A stretch of 58,221 nt of DNA from an uncultured Verrucomicrobiota bacterium (GCA_903939515.1 CAJAHH010000047.1:1-58221), one strand, 5' to 3'; shown: positions 17,725-28,652, counted from the stretch's first letter. A program made the numbers and translations. The notes: generated from the letters alone by a model not told the origin.

Positions 17725-17760
17725 GCGGCCGGTCCACAGGCCGCAGTGGGATACCAGGAC

Positions 17761-17794
17761 AAGGGACAGACCGATCTCGGGTCTGTCCCTTTTT
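17761..17794 (+). terminator. intrinsic terminator after apgM
   Basis: AAGGGACAGACC (17761-17772) pairs with GGTCTGTCCCTT (17780-17791), followed by a T run. It lies 37 bases after the apgM stop. Confidence 0.9.
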
Positions 17795-17906
17795 CGTTGA
17801 ACAGAGATCTCAATCGGTTCGGGAGCAGTGACCCGGTCAAAGAACCCCGAACGCAGTCCTGTGAGCGGGGCTTGATCGGGATGGATTAGGGACGCAGATT
17901 CTCTCC

Positions 17907-19358
17907 ATGCACCCGCAGTTGCCGACACCCATCTTGGAATCCCTCAAGGCCTCCACGCGGCGGCGTTTTCTCCAGGACTGCGGGACCGGCATGGGTGCCT
18001 TGGCACTGAGTACCTTGCTCAACCCGTCACTGCGGGCCGGCACACCCGAAACGGGCGCGGCGTTCAAGGCCCCGCACTTCGCCCCCAAGGCCAAGAACAT
18101 TATCTACCTCTTCCAGTCGGGTGGCCCTTCGCACCTCGACCTCTTCGATCCCAAGCCCGAGCTGACTAAGCGCAACGGCCAGAGGGTGCCGGAGGAGTTG
18201 GTGAAGAACATTCGCTTGGCTCAGATCGGCAAGGAGTCGAAGTTATTGGCCTCTCCGTATCAGTTTGCCCGACACGGCAAATCCGGAGCTTGGATGAGTG
18301 AACTCCTGCCTCATCTGGGTTCTATTGCCGATGATATTTGCTTTGTGAAGAGCTTCTACTCCGAGGCCTTCAATCATGATCCGGCAACTTTGTTCATGAA
18401 CACCGGTGCCCAGTTGGCGGGTCGGCCGGGCATGGGTTCGTGGTTCAGCTATGGCCTGGGCAGCGAGAACAAAGACTTGCCGGCCTTCGTGGTGATGATG
18501 ACGGGTGTCGGACAGCCTTTGACGAATGCGGCTTGGGGCAGCGGCTTCCTTCCGACGGTGCATCAGGGTGTCACGTTGCGCTCGCAGGGCGATCCGGTGC
18601 TTTACGTCGGGAATCCGCCGGGCATGGATCGCAAACGCCGTCGCCAAACATTGGATGTCCTTCGGGACCTTAACCAGACGCGGTTCGATGTCTTGCAAGA
18701 TCCGGAGATCCAGACCCGTATCGCCTCCTATGAGCTGGCCTACCGCATGCAAACCAGTGTGCCCGAGGTCGTGGATATTACAGGCGAAGCAGCGCGAGTC
18801 CATGAGGCCTACGGAACAACTCCCGGTCGGGCTTCGTTCGCCAATAACTGCCTCTTGGCCCGTCGATTGGTCGAGCGCGGAGTCCGCTTTGTTCAACTCT
18901 ACCACCGGGGCTGGGATCATCATGGCGGGCCGGATGGCAATCTCGTCTTCGATTTGAAGAAGCGTTGCGCCGAGACCGATCAGCCGTCTGTCGCCCTCAT
19001 CAAGGATCTCAAGGAGCGCGGTCTTCTCGACGAAACCTTGGTCCTTTGGGGCGGAGAGTTCGGTCGGACTCCGATGATGCAAGGGGCCCTCAAGCCCGAT
19101 CAGATCGGTCGGGATCATCATCCGCATGGATACACCATTTGGATGGCGGGTGGCGGCATCAAGCCCGGAACGGTCTACGGAGCGACCGATGATTTTGGTT
19201 TCTATGCCACTGAAAACAAGGTTCACGTGCACGACTTGCACGCCACTCTCCTGCACCTCTTCGGCATGGATCACCATAAGCTTACCTACCGATTCCAAGG
19301 GCGTGATTTCCGCCTCACCGACGTCCATGGAGAAGTGATCCGGGGAATCTTGGCCTAA
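17907..19358 (+). CDS. DUF1501 family protein, Tat-exported
   Basis: A 483-residue protein with a twin-arginine signal (STRRRFLQDCGTGMGALALS) and the DUF1501 fold, a relative of sulfatases and alkaline phosphatases. Characteristic stretches are NIIYLFQSGGPSHLDLFDPK, RPGMGSWFSYGLGSE, VQLYHRGWDHHGG, LVLWGGEFGRTPM and the end RDHHPHGYTIWMAGGG. The family is strongly expanded in Planctomycetota and Verrucomicrobiota, where it usually lies next to a DUF1553 cytochrome-like gene; no such gene is here. The true activity of the family is not settled. Tat export suggests a cofactor or metal inserted before export. Confidence 0.92.
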   Translation: MHPQLPTPILESLKASTRRRFLQDCGTGMGALALSTLLNPSLRAGTPETGAAFKAPHFAPKAKNIIYLFQSGGPSHLDLFDPKPELTKRNGQRVPEELVKNIRLAQIGKESKLLASPYQFARHGKSGAWMSELLPHLGSIADDICFVKSFYSEAFNHDPATLFMNTGAQLAGRPGMGSWFSYGLGSENKDLPAFVVMMTGVGQPLTNAAWGSGFLPTVHQGVTLRSQGDPVLYVGNPPGMDRKRRRQTLDVLRDLNQTRFDVLQDPEIQTRIASYELAYRMQTSVPEVVDITGEAARVHEAYGTTPGRASFANNCLLARRLVERGVRFVQLYHRGWDHHGGPDGNLVFDLKKRCAETDQPSVALIKDLKERGLLDETLVLWGGEFGRTPMMQGALKPDQIGRDHHPHGYTIWMAGGGIKPGTVYGATDDFGFYATENKVHVHDLHATLLHLFGMDHHKLTYRFQGRDFRLTDVHGEVIRGILA

Positions 19359-19438
19359 TCGATAGGGAGCGAGAGTGAGAATAACTCATCGGCCCTGTGC
19401 GTTGACGCTGTCCAAAAAGTTTCCATATTGGCAGACCG

Positions 19439-20200
19439 ATGACGTTCGACCTCACTGAGATGCTGCAGGACTGGGATTATAAGCCCGGTCAGGTGGTGGC
19501 GCGCCGCTTTCAGGGCAAGGATGGTGAGAAAATCCAACTGCGTGTAGATCTGGGGATTCTCCAGATGAATGTGTTGGGACGTCCGGATGGCAAGAAGCCC
19601 ATGGGAAATGAGTCCTGGTTCCACTTCTACCGAAAGCGTTCTGAACAGGCACCCGCCAGCGCTGATGGCGAGAATCCAGATTTCGCTCTGGGTTCGGAGG
19701 AATGCGGCCGCCTCCAACAGGAATCCATTCAGTATCACCACCGATACATTTGTTTTTTCCAGCTCAAGGATTACGAGGCCGTTGAGCGTGACTGTGCCAG
19801 AAACCTCGAAGTCTTCAGCTTCGTGGATCGCTTCGCCGAATCCGATGACCTCTCCTGGAGTGTGGTTCAATTCACGCCTCAGCTCACCATGATGCGCACG
19901 CGAGCTCGCGGCGAAGCCCGTCTCCAAGAGAGCGATCGGGACGCTGCAATGGTCGCCATCGAGGCAGGCATCAGCGAGTTGGCTGAGTTTTATCGAGACC
20001 ACGAGCGCGAAGAACTCATCGAACAGAGCGGCGAAATCCTGTCACTGCGCGGATGGCTCGACGAAATTCGTCGTAAGCCACCGCAGAATGAGATCGAACG
20101 CCTTCGCTTCGCTCTTGCCGAGGCCATCCGGATCGAGGACTACGAGACCGCCGCAGAAGTCCGCGATCAGCTTCGCAAACTCCAAGCCTCCGAATCATGA
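19439..20200 (+). CDS. UVR-motif protein, UvrB/UvrC-like C-terminus
   Basis: This 253-residue cytoplasmic protein ends in a UVR motif (RLRFALAEAIRIEDYETAAE, VRDQLRKL), the helical hairpin by which UvrB and UvrC bind each other and which also occurs in McsA and Clp proteins. The first 200 residues are helical and have no motif that I recognise; the block WSVVQFTPQLTMMRTRARGE is likely to be structural. It has no nuclease or helicase residues. It overlaps yqeY by ATGA and is probably translated with it. Confidence 0.7.
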   Translation: MTFDLTEMLQDWDYKPGQVVARRFQGKDGEKIQLRVDLGILQMNVLGRPDGKKPMGNESWFHFYRKRSEQAPASADGENPDFALGSEECGRLQQESIQYHHRYICFFQLKDYEAVERDCARNLEVFSFVDRFAESDDLSWSVVQFTPQLTMMRTRARGEARLQESDRDAAMVAIEAGISELAEFYRDHEREELIEQSGEILSLRGWLDEIRRKPPQNEIERLRFALAEAIRIEDYETAAEVRDQLRKLQASES

Positions 20201-20643
20201 GCCTCCAACAACGCGTTAACGACGAACTCAAATCCTCCATGCTGGCCCGCCAAGCTGTCCGAACTGGGACGCTGCGGATGCTCAAGGCGGCTCTGGGTTA
20301 CGCCCAGATCGAAAAGAAAACGGAGACCCTCTCGGATGCCGATGTGATGGTTTTCATCCAACGAGAGGCCAAGAAGCGTCGAGACTCCATCGAGGAATTT
20401 GAGAAGGCCGGACGAACGGAAATGGCCGCCAACGAGAAGGCGGAACTGGAGGTGCTCATCGAGTACTTGCCCAAGGCGTTGTCGGCCGAAGAATTGGAAA
20501 ATCTGATCCGAGAGGTCATTACCGAGGTGGGAGCCACTTCGAAGAAGGACATGGGAGCGGTCATGAAAGCAGCCCAGTCCAAGGTGGATGGCCGAGCCGA
20601 CGGTAAGTCCGTCAGTGCCCTTGTATCCCGGCTTCTGCCCTAA
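20197..20643 (+). CDS. yqeY: YqeY/GatB-like domain protein
   Basis: A 148-residue cytoplasmic protein that matches the YqeY family over its whole length: an N-terminal helical domain (MSLQQRVNDELKSSMLAR, LRMLKAAL), the FIQREAKKRRDSIEEFEKAG signature and the C-terminal QIVR-like domain (LPKALSAEELENLIREVITE, KDMGAVMKAA). The C-terminal domain is shared with GatB, where it contacts tRNA. In bacteria YqeY is thought to act near tRNA amidation, but the role is unproven. Confidence 0.9.
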   Translation: MSLQQRVNDELKSSMLARQAVRTGTLRMLKAALGYAQIEKKTETLSDADVMVFIQREAKKRRDSIEEFEKAGRTEMAANEKAELEVLIEYLPKALSAEELENLIREVITEVGATSKKDMGAVMKAAQSKVDGRADGKSVSALVSRLLP

Positions 20644-20662
20644 GGTCAGAGAGCCTCGCTGG

Positions 20663-21328
20663 ATGTCCTCATCACCTCAGTCCCCCCGAAACGCCACCGC
20701 GGCGGATTTTATCCGTTCCTTGAGCGCTTCGGCCCAGGTCGCTCGCTCCGGTGGGCAAACTATCGGTGAGTTCCTCGATCAACTGGGCGAGGGCAATGCC
20801 TGGTTGATGGCTCTGATCCTGACCCTGCCCTTCATCCAGCCCCTGCCCACCGGGCCCATCGCCACCTTCGGGGGGTTGGCCTTTGCAGGAATAGGTTGGC
20901 GGCTAATCCGTGGTGATGAATCGGTCTGGCTGCCGATGCGCATCCGCTCGACTCGGCCTCGGGCAATGACTTGGAACGCATTCTCCGGCTTCGGGTGTGG
21001 ATTGCTGGGAATTGTCGGTCGCGTGAGCCGCACCGAGCGCATGGTTTGGCTGGTGGATGCGGTCGGGCGAAGGGGCGCTGGCTGGCTTATCCTGGTGGGT
21101 GGCCTTTTGGTGGCCCTCCCATTTATGGTGGTTCCGCTTCAGAACTCGCTTCCGGCCCTTATCATCTTTTTTGCGTGTGTCGGACGCCTTCAGCGAGACG
21201 GCGTCATGTACCTGCTGGCTCTCCTGAGTCTGGTGGTCACTCTCATCTATTTTACGGTGGTCACCTGGGTTATTTTCTTTGCAGCAGAGCAGTCTTGGAT
21301 GTGGCTTCGGGGCTTGTTGAGGGGATAG
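20663..21328 (+). CDS. ExoD family membrane protein
   Basis: This 221-residue protein matches the ExoD family (exopolysaccharide synthesis, named from Rhizobium): GEGNAWLMALILTLPFIQPL near residue 47, then helices around RMVWLVDAVGRRGAGWLILVGGLL and LLALLSLVVTLIYFTVV. It should have three to five inner-membrane helices. In Rhizobium loss of exoD affects exopolysaccharide and alkali tolerance; the molecular function is unknown. The start ATG at 20663 was preferred because the in-frame part upstream lies over the yqeY end and lacks family similarity. It is 19 bases after the yqeY stop. Confidence 0.82.
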   Translation: MSSSPQSPRNATAADFIRSLSASAQVARSGGQTIGEFLDQLGEGNAWLMALILTLPFIQPLPTGPIATFGGLAFAGIGWRLIRGDESVWLPMRIRSTRPRAMTWNAFSGFGCGLLGIVGRVSRTERMVWLVDAVGRRGAGWLILVGGLLVALPFMVVPLQNSLPALIIFFACVGRLQRDGVMYLLALLSLVVTLIYFTVVTWVIFFAAEQSWMWLRGLLRG

Positions 21329-21449
21329 AAATTGATCCCGATCTCCCGGGACTCTTGTTCAGTGACTCAGAAGCCAAGATGAACGTCAAAATCCAAGAGA
21401 GACGTCGGCTGATAGATCCGTTCGGTGCAAAGATTTCCAAAATCCGCTT

Positions 21450-21463
21450 GTGAAACTTTTCAC
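21450..21463. promoter_or_regulatory. short dyad upstream of the atp operon
   Basis: GTGAAA-CT-TTTCAC is a perfect 6-bp inverted repeat with a two-base spacer, about 90 bases before atpB in the 223-base gap that should carry the operon promoter. It could be an operator half-site pair. No clear -35/-10 pair is seen next to it, so this is a weak call. Confidence 0.3.
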
Positions 21464-21551
21464 TATCTCGTTATCTGGACCCATCAACAGTTGAAAACCT
21501 TCGCAGTCTGCGTGCCGGTGGCGTGGATCTGGTGGTTATCCTTTTATCACG

Positions 21552-22463
21552 ATGGCCTGGTCTAAAACCTTAGTACTTCCGTTCGCGGGATTCTGCCTTC
21601 AGTTGGCAACCGTTGCCGCGGAGCATGGAAACCACGTCGAGGCCGCCCAGCAGCAGGGCTTGCCCTCCGCGGCTCCCGTCATTTTTCACATTGGACCGTT
21701 GCCGGTGTCCAATTCCATGATTTTGACCTGGGTGGTGTCTCTGCTGCTGGTCTTGGCTGTGCGGCTGGGCATTCGGACCATGAAGGACATTCCGGACGGG
21801 GCACAGAATTTCTGGGAGTGGCTGGTTGAAGGCCTGTACGATTTCCTCGGCGCGATCATCGGAGCCGAACTCGTTCGCAAGACGTTTTGGTTCTTCGCCT
21901 CGGTGTTTGTGTTTGTCGTTGCAACCAATTGGTTTGGCCTGCTCCCGGGTGTTGGCACTATCGGATATGGTTTTGCGGGGGAACATGGTTTCCATGTGAC
22001 GGACCCTCTGCTGCGTGGCGCCAATGCCGACTTCAACATGACCTTCGCCATGTCGATGGTTTTCTTTGTCCTGTGGACGGTCTGGGCCTTGCAAGCCAAT
22101 GGACCGATAGGATTTCTCAAACATATTTTCGGAGCCAAAGGCGGGTTGGGCGGCTTCATGGGGATTGTTCTGATGGTGGTCTTCTTTGCTGTCGGTCTCT
22201 TGGAGGTCGTTTCCATCCTTTTCCGTCCTGTTTCGCTCAGCTTTCGTCTCTTTGGGAATGTCTTTGCCGGAGAGAATATGCTGGAGTCGATGACGCATCT
22301 GGGTGGCGCCAAACTGGGCTGGCTCACCGCTTTGCCGTTCTACTTCATGGAGCTTTTGGTCGGCGTGGTGCAGGCTTTGGTCTTCATGCTCCTGACAGCG
22401 GTTTTCACGCTGCTCATCTGCTCACACGATGAAGAGCACGCAGAGGATGGGTCTCACCACTAA
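21552..22463 (+). CDS. atpB: ATP synthase Fo subunit a
   Basis: This 303-residue membrane protein forms the ion half-channels next to the c-ring. The essential arginine is in FRPVSLSFRLFGNVFAGENM, and the last helices (FYFMELLVGVVQALVFMLLT) carry the usual Gln. The N-terminus has a signal-like helix and an extended AEHGNHVEAAQQQG stretch before the first conserved helix, which makes the protein longer than the E. coli one (271). The C-terminus is His/Glu-rich (DEEHAEDGSHH). It is the first gene of the ATP synthase operon; no atpI-like gene precedes it. Confidence 0.97.
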   Translation: MAWSKTLVLPFAGFCLQLATVAAEHGNHVEAAQQQGLPSAAPVIFHIGPLPVSNSMILTWVVSLLLVLAVRLGIRTMKDIPDGAQNFWEWLVEGLYDFLGAIIGAELVRKTFWFFASVFVFVVATNWFGLLPGVGTIGYGFAGEHGFHVTDPLLRGANADFNMTFAMSMVFFVLWTVWALQANGPIGFLKHIFGAKGGLGGFMGIVLMVVFFAVGLLEVVSILFRPVSLSFRLFGNVFAGENMLESMTHLGGAKLGWLTALPFYFMELLVGVVQALVFMLLTAVFTLLICSHDEEHAEDGSHH

Positions 22464-22535
22464 CACTTTCGACCGTCAGACGGTGGCAAGACTGCCGGGG
22501 CGGTCGGCAACAACACTAGAAAGGTAAACATCACT

Positions 22536-22745
22536 ATGATGATCGCAGAAATGTCCGGCAACATTCACGTCGCCGCCGCCGCAGCCGCTGCCGCAATCGG
22601 CGTCGGAATGATCGGTAAGAGCGCCGCTGAAGCGGTCGGCCGCAATCCCGGAGCCGCCACCAAGATCTTGGTTCAATCCATTCTGAGCACCGCCTTCGCT
22701 GAAGGCATTGTGTTCTTCGCGCTGTTCCTCTGGAACGGTAAGTAA
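22536..22745 (+). CDS. atpE: ATP synthase Fo subunit c
   Basis: A 69-residue proteolipid with two membrane helices and the polar loop AVGRNPGAATK. The ion-binding carboxylate is the Glu in STAFAEGIVFFALF. Helix 1 is almost pure alanine (HVAAAAAAAAIGVGMIG) and lacks the Gln and the second Glu found in Na+-binding c subunits, so proton coupling is more likely. A GAAAGG site lies about 11 bases before the start. Confidence 0.95.
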   Translation: MMIAEMSGNIHVAAAAAAAAIGVGMIGKSAAEAVGRNPGAATKILVQSILSTAFAEGIVFFALFLWNGK

Positions 22746-22818
22746 TCACTTGGGCGCGGGACCTGACGGTTCCGCGCCTCCCTTTTCGAGAAGTTAAGAC
22801 CCCACAGATCCCATAGAG

Positions 22819-23361
22819 ATGAGTCCGCTCCTATTTCTTGCGGCAGCCGATGCCGGTCCCGTTGGTGAGATTGCCAAGACCTTCGGGGCCAATGTCCCAG
22901 CGCTTATTGCTAATGCAATCAGCTTTGTGCTGGTGGCGCTGATCATGAAGAAGTGGGCGATTGGCCCCATCCAAAAGACATTGGAAGACCGCCGTGCGTC
23001 CATCGCTCAAGGTCTTGCCGATGCCGGCCGCGCTCGGGAGGAGCTCGCTGTTGCCCATCGCAAGTCTCAAGAATTGCTGGCAGAAACGGGCGCCCAGACC
23101 GGTCGAATCATTGAAGAATCCAGAGCTGCAGCGGCACGGGTTACGGAAATCGAAACTCAAAAGGCGATTGCTGCGGCCGCGGACATCATTGCCAAGGCCC
23201 GCCATTCTAATGAGGCCGAACTGACCCGCCTCAAGGCGGAACTCCGTCAGGAATTTGGAAGGCTGGTTGTTGAGGCCAGCATCAAGGTCACCGGAAAGAT
23301 TCTGACGTTGGACGACCAAAAGCGCTTAGCTGAGGAAACCCAACGGCAAATCGCCGCCTAA
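22819..23361 (+). CDS. atpF: ATP synthase Fo subunit b
   Basis: A 180-residue peripheral stalk protein with an N-terminal membrane helix (NAISFVLVALIMKKWAI) and a long charged helix typical of b (PIQKTLEDRRASIAQGLADA, RAREELAVAHRKSQELLAET). The C-terminal VVEASIKVTGKILT binds delta in known enzymes. A short extra segment precedes the membrane helix (about 30 residues, MSPLLFLAAADAGPVGEIAK). Confidence 0.93.
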   Translation: MSPLLFLAAADAGPVGEIAKTFGANVPALIANAISFVLVALIMKKWAIGPIQKTLEDRRASIAQGLADAGRAREELAVAHRKSQELLAETGAQTGRIIEESRAAAARVTEIETQKAIAAAADIIAKARHSNEAELTRLKAELRQEFGRLVVEASIKVTGKILTLDDQKRLAEETQRQIAA

Positions 23362-23392
23362 GCCAACCCGAATCATAATTTAAATTTCTCGG

Positions 23393-23785
23393 ATGAAGAT
23401 TGGAAAACAGGCGCGGCGTGACGGTAAGGATCTATACCGGATTTGCCTGCTCGATGGTGTGCTGAACGAGGGCCGCGTCCGCCAGGTGATGACGCAGGTC
23501 TTGGCCAGCAAGCCTCGCAATTATCTGGCTGCCCTGACCCATTTTCAACGGTTAGTAGAGCTCGACATCCAGAGTCGCACGGTCCGCATTGACAACGCAG
23601 TGCCCACCTCTGAATCCCAGATGGACTCCATTAAAGCCAGCCTGACCCAGAAGTACGGGTCCGGTCTGGATTTCCAGTTCTTCGTGGATCCCACTCTGAT
23701 CGGCGGGCTCCGCATCCAGATTGGTAGCGATGTGTTTGATGGCACCGTGAAAACACGGTTGGCCGCTCTCGAGAATAGTTTTTAA
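23393..23785 (+). CDS. atpH: ATP synthase F1 subunit delta, short form
   Basis: This 130-residue protein links F1 to the b stalk. The C-terminal half is a normal delta domain (RIDNAVPTSESQMDSIKASL, FQFFVDPTLIGGLRIQIGSD, FDGTVKTRLAALE). The N-terminal helical domain, usually about 105 residues, is reduced to about 60 (MKIGKQARRDGKDLYRICLL then RNYLAALTHFQRLVELD). The upstream gap to atpF is only 31 bases, so no missing N-terminus is hidden there. It lies in its standard place between atpF and atpA. Confidence 0.88.
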   Translation: MKIGKQARRDGKDLYRICLLDGVLNEGRVRQVMTQVLASKPRNYLAALTHFQRLVELDIQSRTVRIDNAVPTSESQMDSIKASLTQKYGSGLDFQFFVDPTLIGGLRIQIGSDVFDGTVKTRLAALENSF

Positions 23786-23830
23786 CGATCATTTTCAACT
23801 TTCCCACAGTCGAATAATCCCACAGACGAC

Positions 23831-25357
23831 ATGAGTTCCCTGCTCCAAGAAATTGAGGCCCAGATCAACGGTGCGAAGGCTTCGGTGACACGCCAAAACA
23901 TCGGACAAATCCGCGAGATCTCCGATGGTGTTTGCAAGATCGAAGGTCTTTCGGACTGCATGGCCAATGAGATGCTCGACTTCGGTGGCGGCATCATCGG
24001 CCTCGCCCTGAACCTCGAGGAAACCGAGGTTGGTGCGATTATCATGGGCGACTACACCAGTCTCCATGAGGGCAGCGAGGTGAAGACCACCGGCAAACTG
24101 CTATCGGTGCCTGTCGGAAAAGGACTGTTGGGTCGAGTCGTGGACGTCCTCGGCCGCCCGCTCGATGGCAAGGGTCCGATCGAAGCCACAGCGTTCTATC
24201 CGGTCGAGAAGATCGCCCCGGGTATCATCAAGCGGAAGTCCGTAAGCCAACCGCTCCAGACTGGAATCATGGCTATCGACGCGATGATTCCCATTGGTCG
24301 CGGTCAACGTGAGTTGATCATTGGTGATCGTTCCACCGGCAAGACCACGATCGGCGTGGATACGATGATCAATCAGGCCCGGATCAATCAGCAGAATGTT
24401 GTAGTTAAGGACTTCCGTCCGGTCTACAACATTTACGTCGCGATTGGTCAGAAGCAGTCCAACATCGCCCGAGTCATCGCTGAGCTCGAGAAGGCCGGCG
24501 CGATGGAGTACACGATCGTCGTGGCGGCCGCCGCCTCCGACTCGGCTGCCGATCAGTATCTGGCACCCTTCTCTGGAGCTTCTATCGGCGAGTGGTTCAT
24601 GGATAACGGCATGGATGCGCTCATCATTTATGATGATCTCTCCAAGCAGGCCACGGCTTACCGTCAGGTCTCCTTGGTGTTGAAGCGCCCGTCCGGCCGC
24701 GAAGCCTATCCGGGCGACGTGTTCTACCTGCACAGCCGCCTCTTGGAGCGATCGGCCCGGGTGAATGAGAAGAGCGGCAACGGTTCGCTGACGGCCCTGC
24801 CGATTATTGAGACTCAAGCGGGCGACGTTTCGGCGTACATTCCGACCAACGTCATCTCCATCACCGATGGTCAGATTTATCTCGAGACTGACTTGTTCTA
24901 CCAGGGTGTCCGTCCGGCCATCTCGGTCGGTCTGTCGGTGAGTCGCGTCGGATCCGCTGCGCAGATCAAGGCGATGAAGCAGGTCGCCGGCAAGATCAAG
25001 CTCGACCTCGCCCAGTACCGAGAACTGGCCGCCTTCGCCCAGTTCGGATCGGACCTCGATGCCAAGACCCAGGCCACCTTGGAGCGCGGCAAGCGGATCG
25101 TTGAGCTCTTCAAGCAGAGCCAATACAAGCCGATCCCGGTCGAGTTCCAAGCGATCATCCTCTGGACCATGCAGAATGGTCTTCTGGACGACGTGGACGT
25201 CGAGAAGGTTAAGGACTTCCAAAACAAGATCACTGACTTCCTCAGCACTCGGAAGCCGGCCCTCCTCGAGAAGGTTCGCACCGAGAAGGCTATCAATGAC
25301 GCATTGGCCGCCGAATTGAAGGCCGCCGTCACCGAGTTCAAGCAGAGCTACCGCTAA
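23831..25357 (+). CDS. atpA: ATP synthase F1 subunit alpha
   Basis: This 508-residue subunit forms the regulatory, non-catalytic nucleotide sites of F1. The P-loop is [11 protein letters not shown] (about residues 169-179), and the family signature [17 protein letters not shown] is present near 364-380. The N-terminal segment that binds delta is normal. Length and order agree with other bacterial alpha subunits. Confidence 0.97.
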   Translation: MSSLLQEIEAQINGAKASVTRQNIGQIREISDGVCKIEGLSDCMANEMLDFGGGIIGLALNLEETEVGAIIMGDYTSLHEGSEVKTTGKLLSVPVGKGLLGRVVDVLGRPLDGKGPIEATAFYPVEKIAPGIIKRKSVSQPLQTGIMAIDAMIPIGRGQRELIIGDRSTGKTTIGVDTMINQARINQQNVVVKDFRPVYNIYVAIGQKQSNIARVIAELEKAGAMEYTIVVAAAASDSAADQYLAPFSGASIGEWFMDNGMDALIIYDDLSKQATAYRQVSLVLKRPSGREAYPGDVFYLHSRLLERSARVNEKSGNGSLTALPIIETQAGDVSAYIPTNVISITDGQIYLETDLFYQGVRPAISVGLSVSRVGSAAQIKAMKQVAGKIKLDLAQYRELAAFAQFGSDLDAKTQATLERGKRIVELFKQSQYKPIPVEFQAIILWTMQNGLLDDVDVEKVKDFQNKITDFLSTRKPALLEKVRTEKAINDALAAELKAAVTEFKQSYR

Positions 25358-25390
25358 GCCGCAGCCCGACCGGAGCCCCTCCCACTCATC

Positions 25391-26275
25391 ATGCCCAGCA
25401 CACGCGACATCCGGCGCCGCATCAAGTCGGTCAAGAATACGGCGCAGATTACTAAGGCGATGCAGATGGTCGCCTCGGCCAAGATGCGCAAGGCGCAGCA
25501 AGCTGCCCTCGCGGGTCGGCCCTATGCTGCCTTGATGAACGAGGTGCTGGCGGCTGCTACGGCAGGGGCCGGAGAGTTCCAGCATCCGCTCACCGAAAAA
25601 CGCGAGGTCAAGAACCGGGCGCTGATTATCATCAGCACCGACAAGGGTCTTTGCGGTGCGTTGAACACCAACTTGCTGCGCGAGGCAGCCAAGGCGCATC
25701 TGCCCAGCACGGTTTATGTGGTGGCCGGCCGCAAGGCAGCCCAATGGGTGGCACGACTCAAGCGCAAACTGGTCGCCGAATTCTCTTACAAAGACATCCC
25801 CGAATTCGCAGAGGCCCGGGCAATTTCCAAGTTTGCCCAAGAACTCTTTCTGAGCGGTCAGGTCGATGGAGTTGATGTAGTTTTCACCAACTACATCAAC
25901 ACCCTGACTCAAAAAGCGGAGGTTCGAACGTTGTTGCCTCTGGGTCGTCTCCAGAAAATCGATCCCGATATTCGCGGTAACGGCGGCACAGAGGAGATTC
26001 AGCCGGGCGCCGCCCAGGAGTATAGCTTTGAGCCGCCTGCACCGCAGTTGTTGAGCAACCTCCTCCCGCACTACCTGAACTATCAGGTGTATCAAATGCT
26101 TTTGGAGGCCAAGGCTTCCGAGCATTCGGCGCGCATGGTCGCCATGAAGAGCGCCACCGACAACGCCAAGCAACTCATCAAGGACCTGACGCTCGAGTAC
26201 AACAAGCTCCGTCAGGCGAACATCACCAAGGAACTTCTCGAAATTACCAGCGCCGCCATGGCGATGGGCAACTGA
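25391..26275 (+). CDS. atpG: ATP synthase F1 subunit gamma
   Basis: The 294-residue rotor shaft shows the conserved N-terminal helix (RDIRRRIKSVKNTAQITKAM, QMVASAKMRKAQ), the middle STDKGLCGALNTNL motif and the C-terminal helix (EHSARMVAMKSATDNAKQLI, YNKLRQANITKELLEI). A loop near residues 190-215 (GNGGTEEIQPGAAQEYSFEP) is somewhat longer than in E. coli. Confidence 0.96.
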   Translation: MPSTRDIRRRIKSVKNTAQITKAMQMVASAKMRKAQQAALAGRPYAALMNEVLAAATAGAGEFQHPLTEKREVKNRALIIISTDKGLCGALNTNLLREAAKAHLPSTVYVVAGRKAAQWVARLKRKLVAEFSYKDIPEFAEARAISKFAQELFLSGQVDGVDVVFTNYINTLTQKAEVRTLLPLGRLQKIDPDIRGNGGTEEIQPGAAQEYSFEPPAPQLLSNLLPHYLNYQVYQMLLEAKASEHSARMVAMKSATDNAKQLIKDLTLEYNKLRQANITKELLEITSAAMAMGN

Positions 26276-27739
<1,464 letters not shown>

Positions 27740-27774
27740 CCGCTTGTCTGTCCCACGCTCAGAACCCCAACGAC

Positions 27775-28182
27775 ATGGCCACTCTCAAACTGGAAATCGC
27801 CACGCCCGAGGCCCGGATTTATTCCGAGGAGGTCGACATGGTTACCTTGCCTGGGCTCGAAGGCGAGATGGGTATCTTCCCGATGCACATCCCGCTGATG
27901 ACTCAGATCACCCATGGTGAGATCATCGTCCGCAAGGGCGGCCAAGATCACTTCCTCGCCGTTGGAGAAGGTTTTGTGGAAATCACCGGTCAACGGGTGG
28001 CCATCTTGACCGATATGGCTATCCGCGCTGCGGACATCGACGAGGTTCGCGCCGAAGAGGCCCGGAAGAAGGCCGAGGCGCGAATCGCTCAAAGATTGGG
28101 AGATGAGGAAACGGCTGTGGCCCAGGCTGCTCTGATGCACTCGTTGACCCAGTTGAACTTGAAGCGTCGTCACCATCGGTGA
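27775..28182 (+). CDS. atpC: ATP synthase F1 subunit epsilon
   Basis: This 135-residue subunit has the N-terminal beta-sandwich (LEIATPEARIYSEEVDMVTL, PGLEGEMGIFPMHIPLMTQI) and the C-terminal helical pair (RAEEARKKAEARIAQRLGDE) that can inhibit ATP hydrolysis in other bacteria. It is the last gene of the operon and is followed by a hairpin. Confidence 0.94.
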   Translation: MATLKLEIATPEARIYSEEVDMVTLPGLEGEMGIFPMHIPLMTQITHGEIIVRKGGQDHFLAVGEGFVEITGQRVAILTDMAIRAADIDEVRAEEARKKAEARIAQRLGDEETAVAQAALMHSLTQLNLKRRHHR

Positions 28183-28225
28183 ATTGATCCACCGGATCGG
28201 ATTCAATAAAACAGTCGCCGCTAAT

Positions 28226-28256
28226 ACGGCCGCCTCTCATAGGGCGGCCGTTGTTA
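28226..28256 (+). terminator. terminator after the atp operon
   Basis: ACGGCCGCC (28226-28234) pairs with GGCGGCCGT (28243-28251), with an eight-base loop and a weak T-rich tail (TGTTATT). It lies 44 bases after atpC. The tail is poorer than ideal, so it may be only partly efficient. Confidence 0.75.
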
Positions 28257-28358
28257 TTCGAGCACCTCTCCCGAGCAAACACCTCTTCTGAGCTCGGTTG
28301 GAACGCCGCTCGGAGAGGCGGGCCTTCTGCAACCAAATCCGTCGAGCCAGTCAACCGC

Positions 28359-28652
28359 ATGCCGGGAACCATCGAATTACCGACGCCCGACGTCGAGACG
28401 GATCCCAAGAAGGTTCGTGAGCAAGATTATACCGTCATCGTCTGGGATGACCCGGTGAACCTCATGCCCTACGTGACCCATGTGTTTCAGCAGGTCTTCG
28501 GTTGGGGACGAGAGAAGGCACAGCGCCACATGCTCGAAGTCCATGAGCAAGGTCGCAGTGTTGTGGTTCGAGACAGCTTCGAAAAAGCGGAGTACTATGT
28601 GCATGCGCTCCAGAAGTATTCCCTCACCGCCACTTTAGAACCGGCCTCGTGA
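28359..28652 (+). CDS. clpS: Clp protease adaptor ClpS
   Basis: A 97-residue adaptor that brings proteins with destabilising N-terminal residues to ClpAP. It shows the family core VIVWDDPVNLMPYVTHVFQQ, where Asp-Asp-Pro and Asn-Leu-Met shape the N-degron pocket, and the second half HMLEVHEQGRSVVVRDSFEK. The ATG at 28359 gives the normal length. The stop overlaps the GTG of the next gene. It heads a three-gene unit with a DUF2017 gene and aat. Confidence 0.95.
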   Translation: MPGTIELPTPDVETDPKKVREQDYTVIVWDDPVNLMPYVTHVFQQVFGWGREKAQRHMLEVHEQGRSVVVRDSFEKAEYYVHALQKYSLTATLEPAS

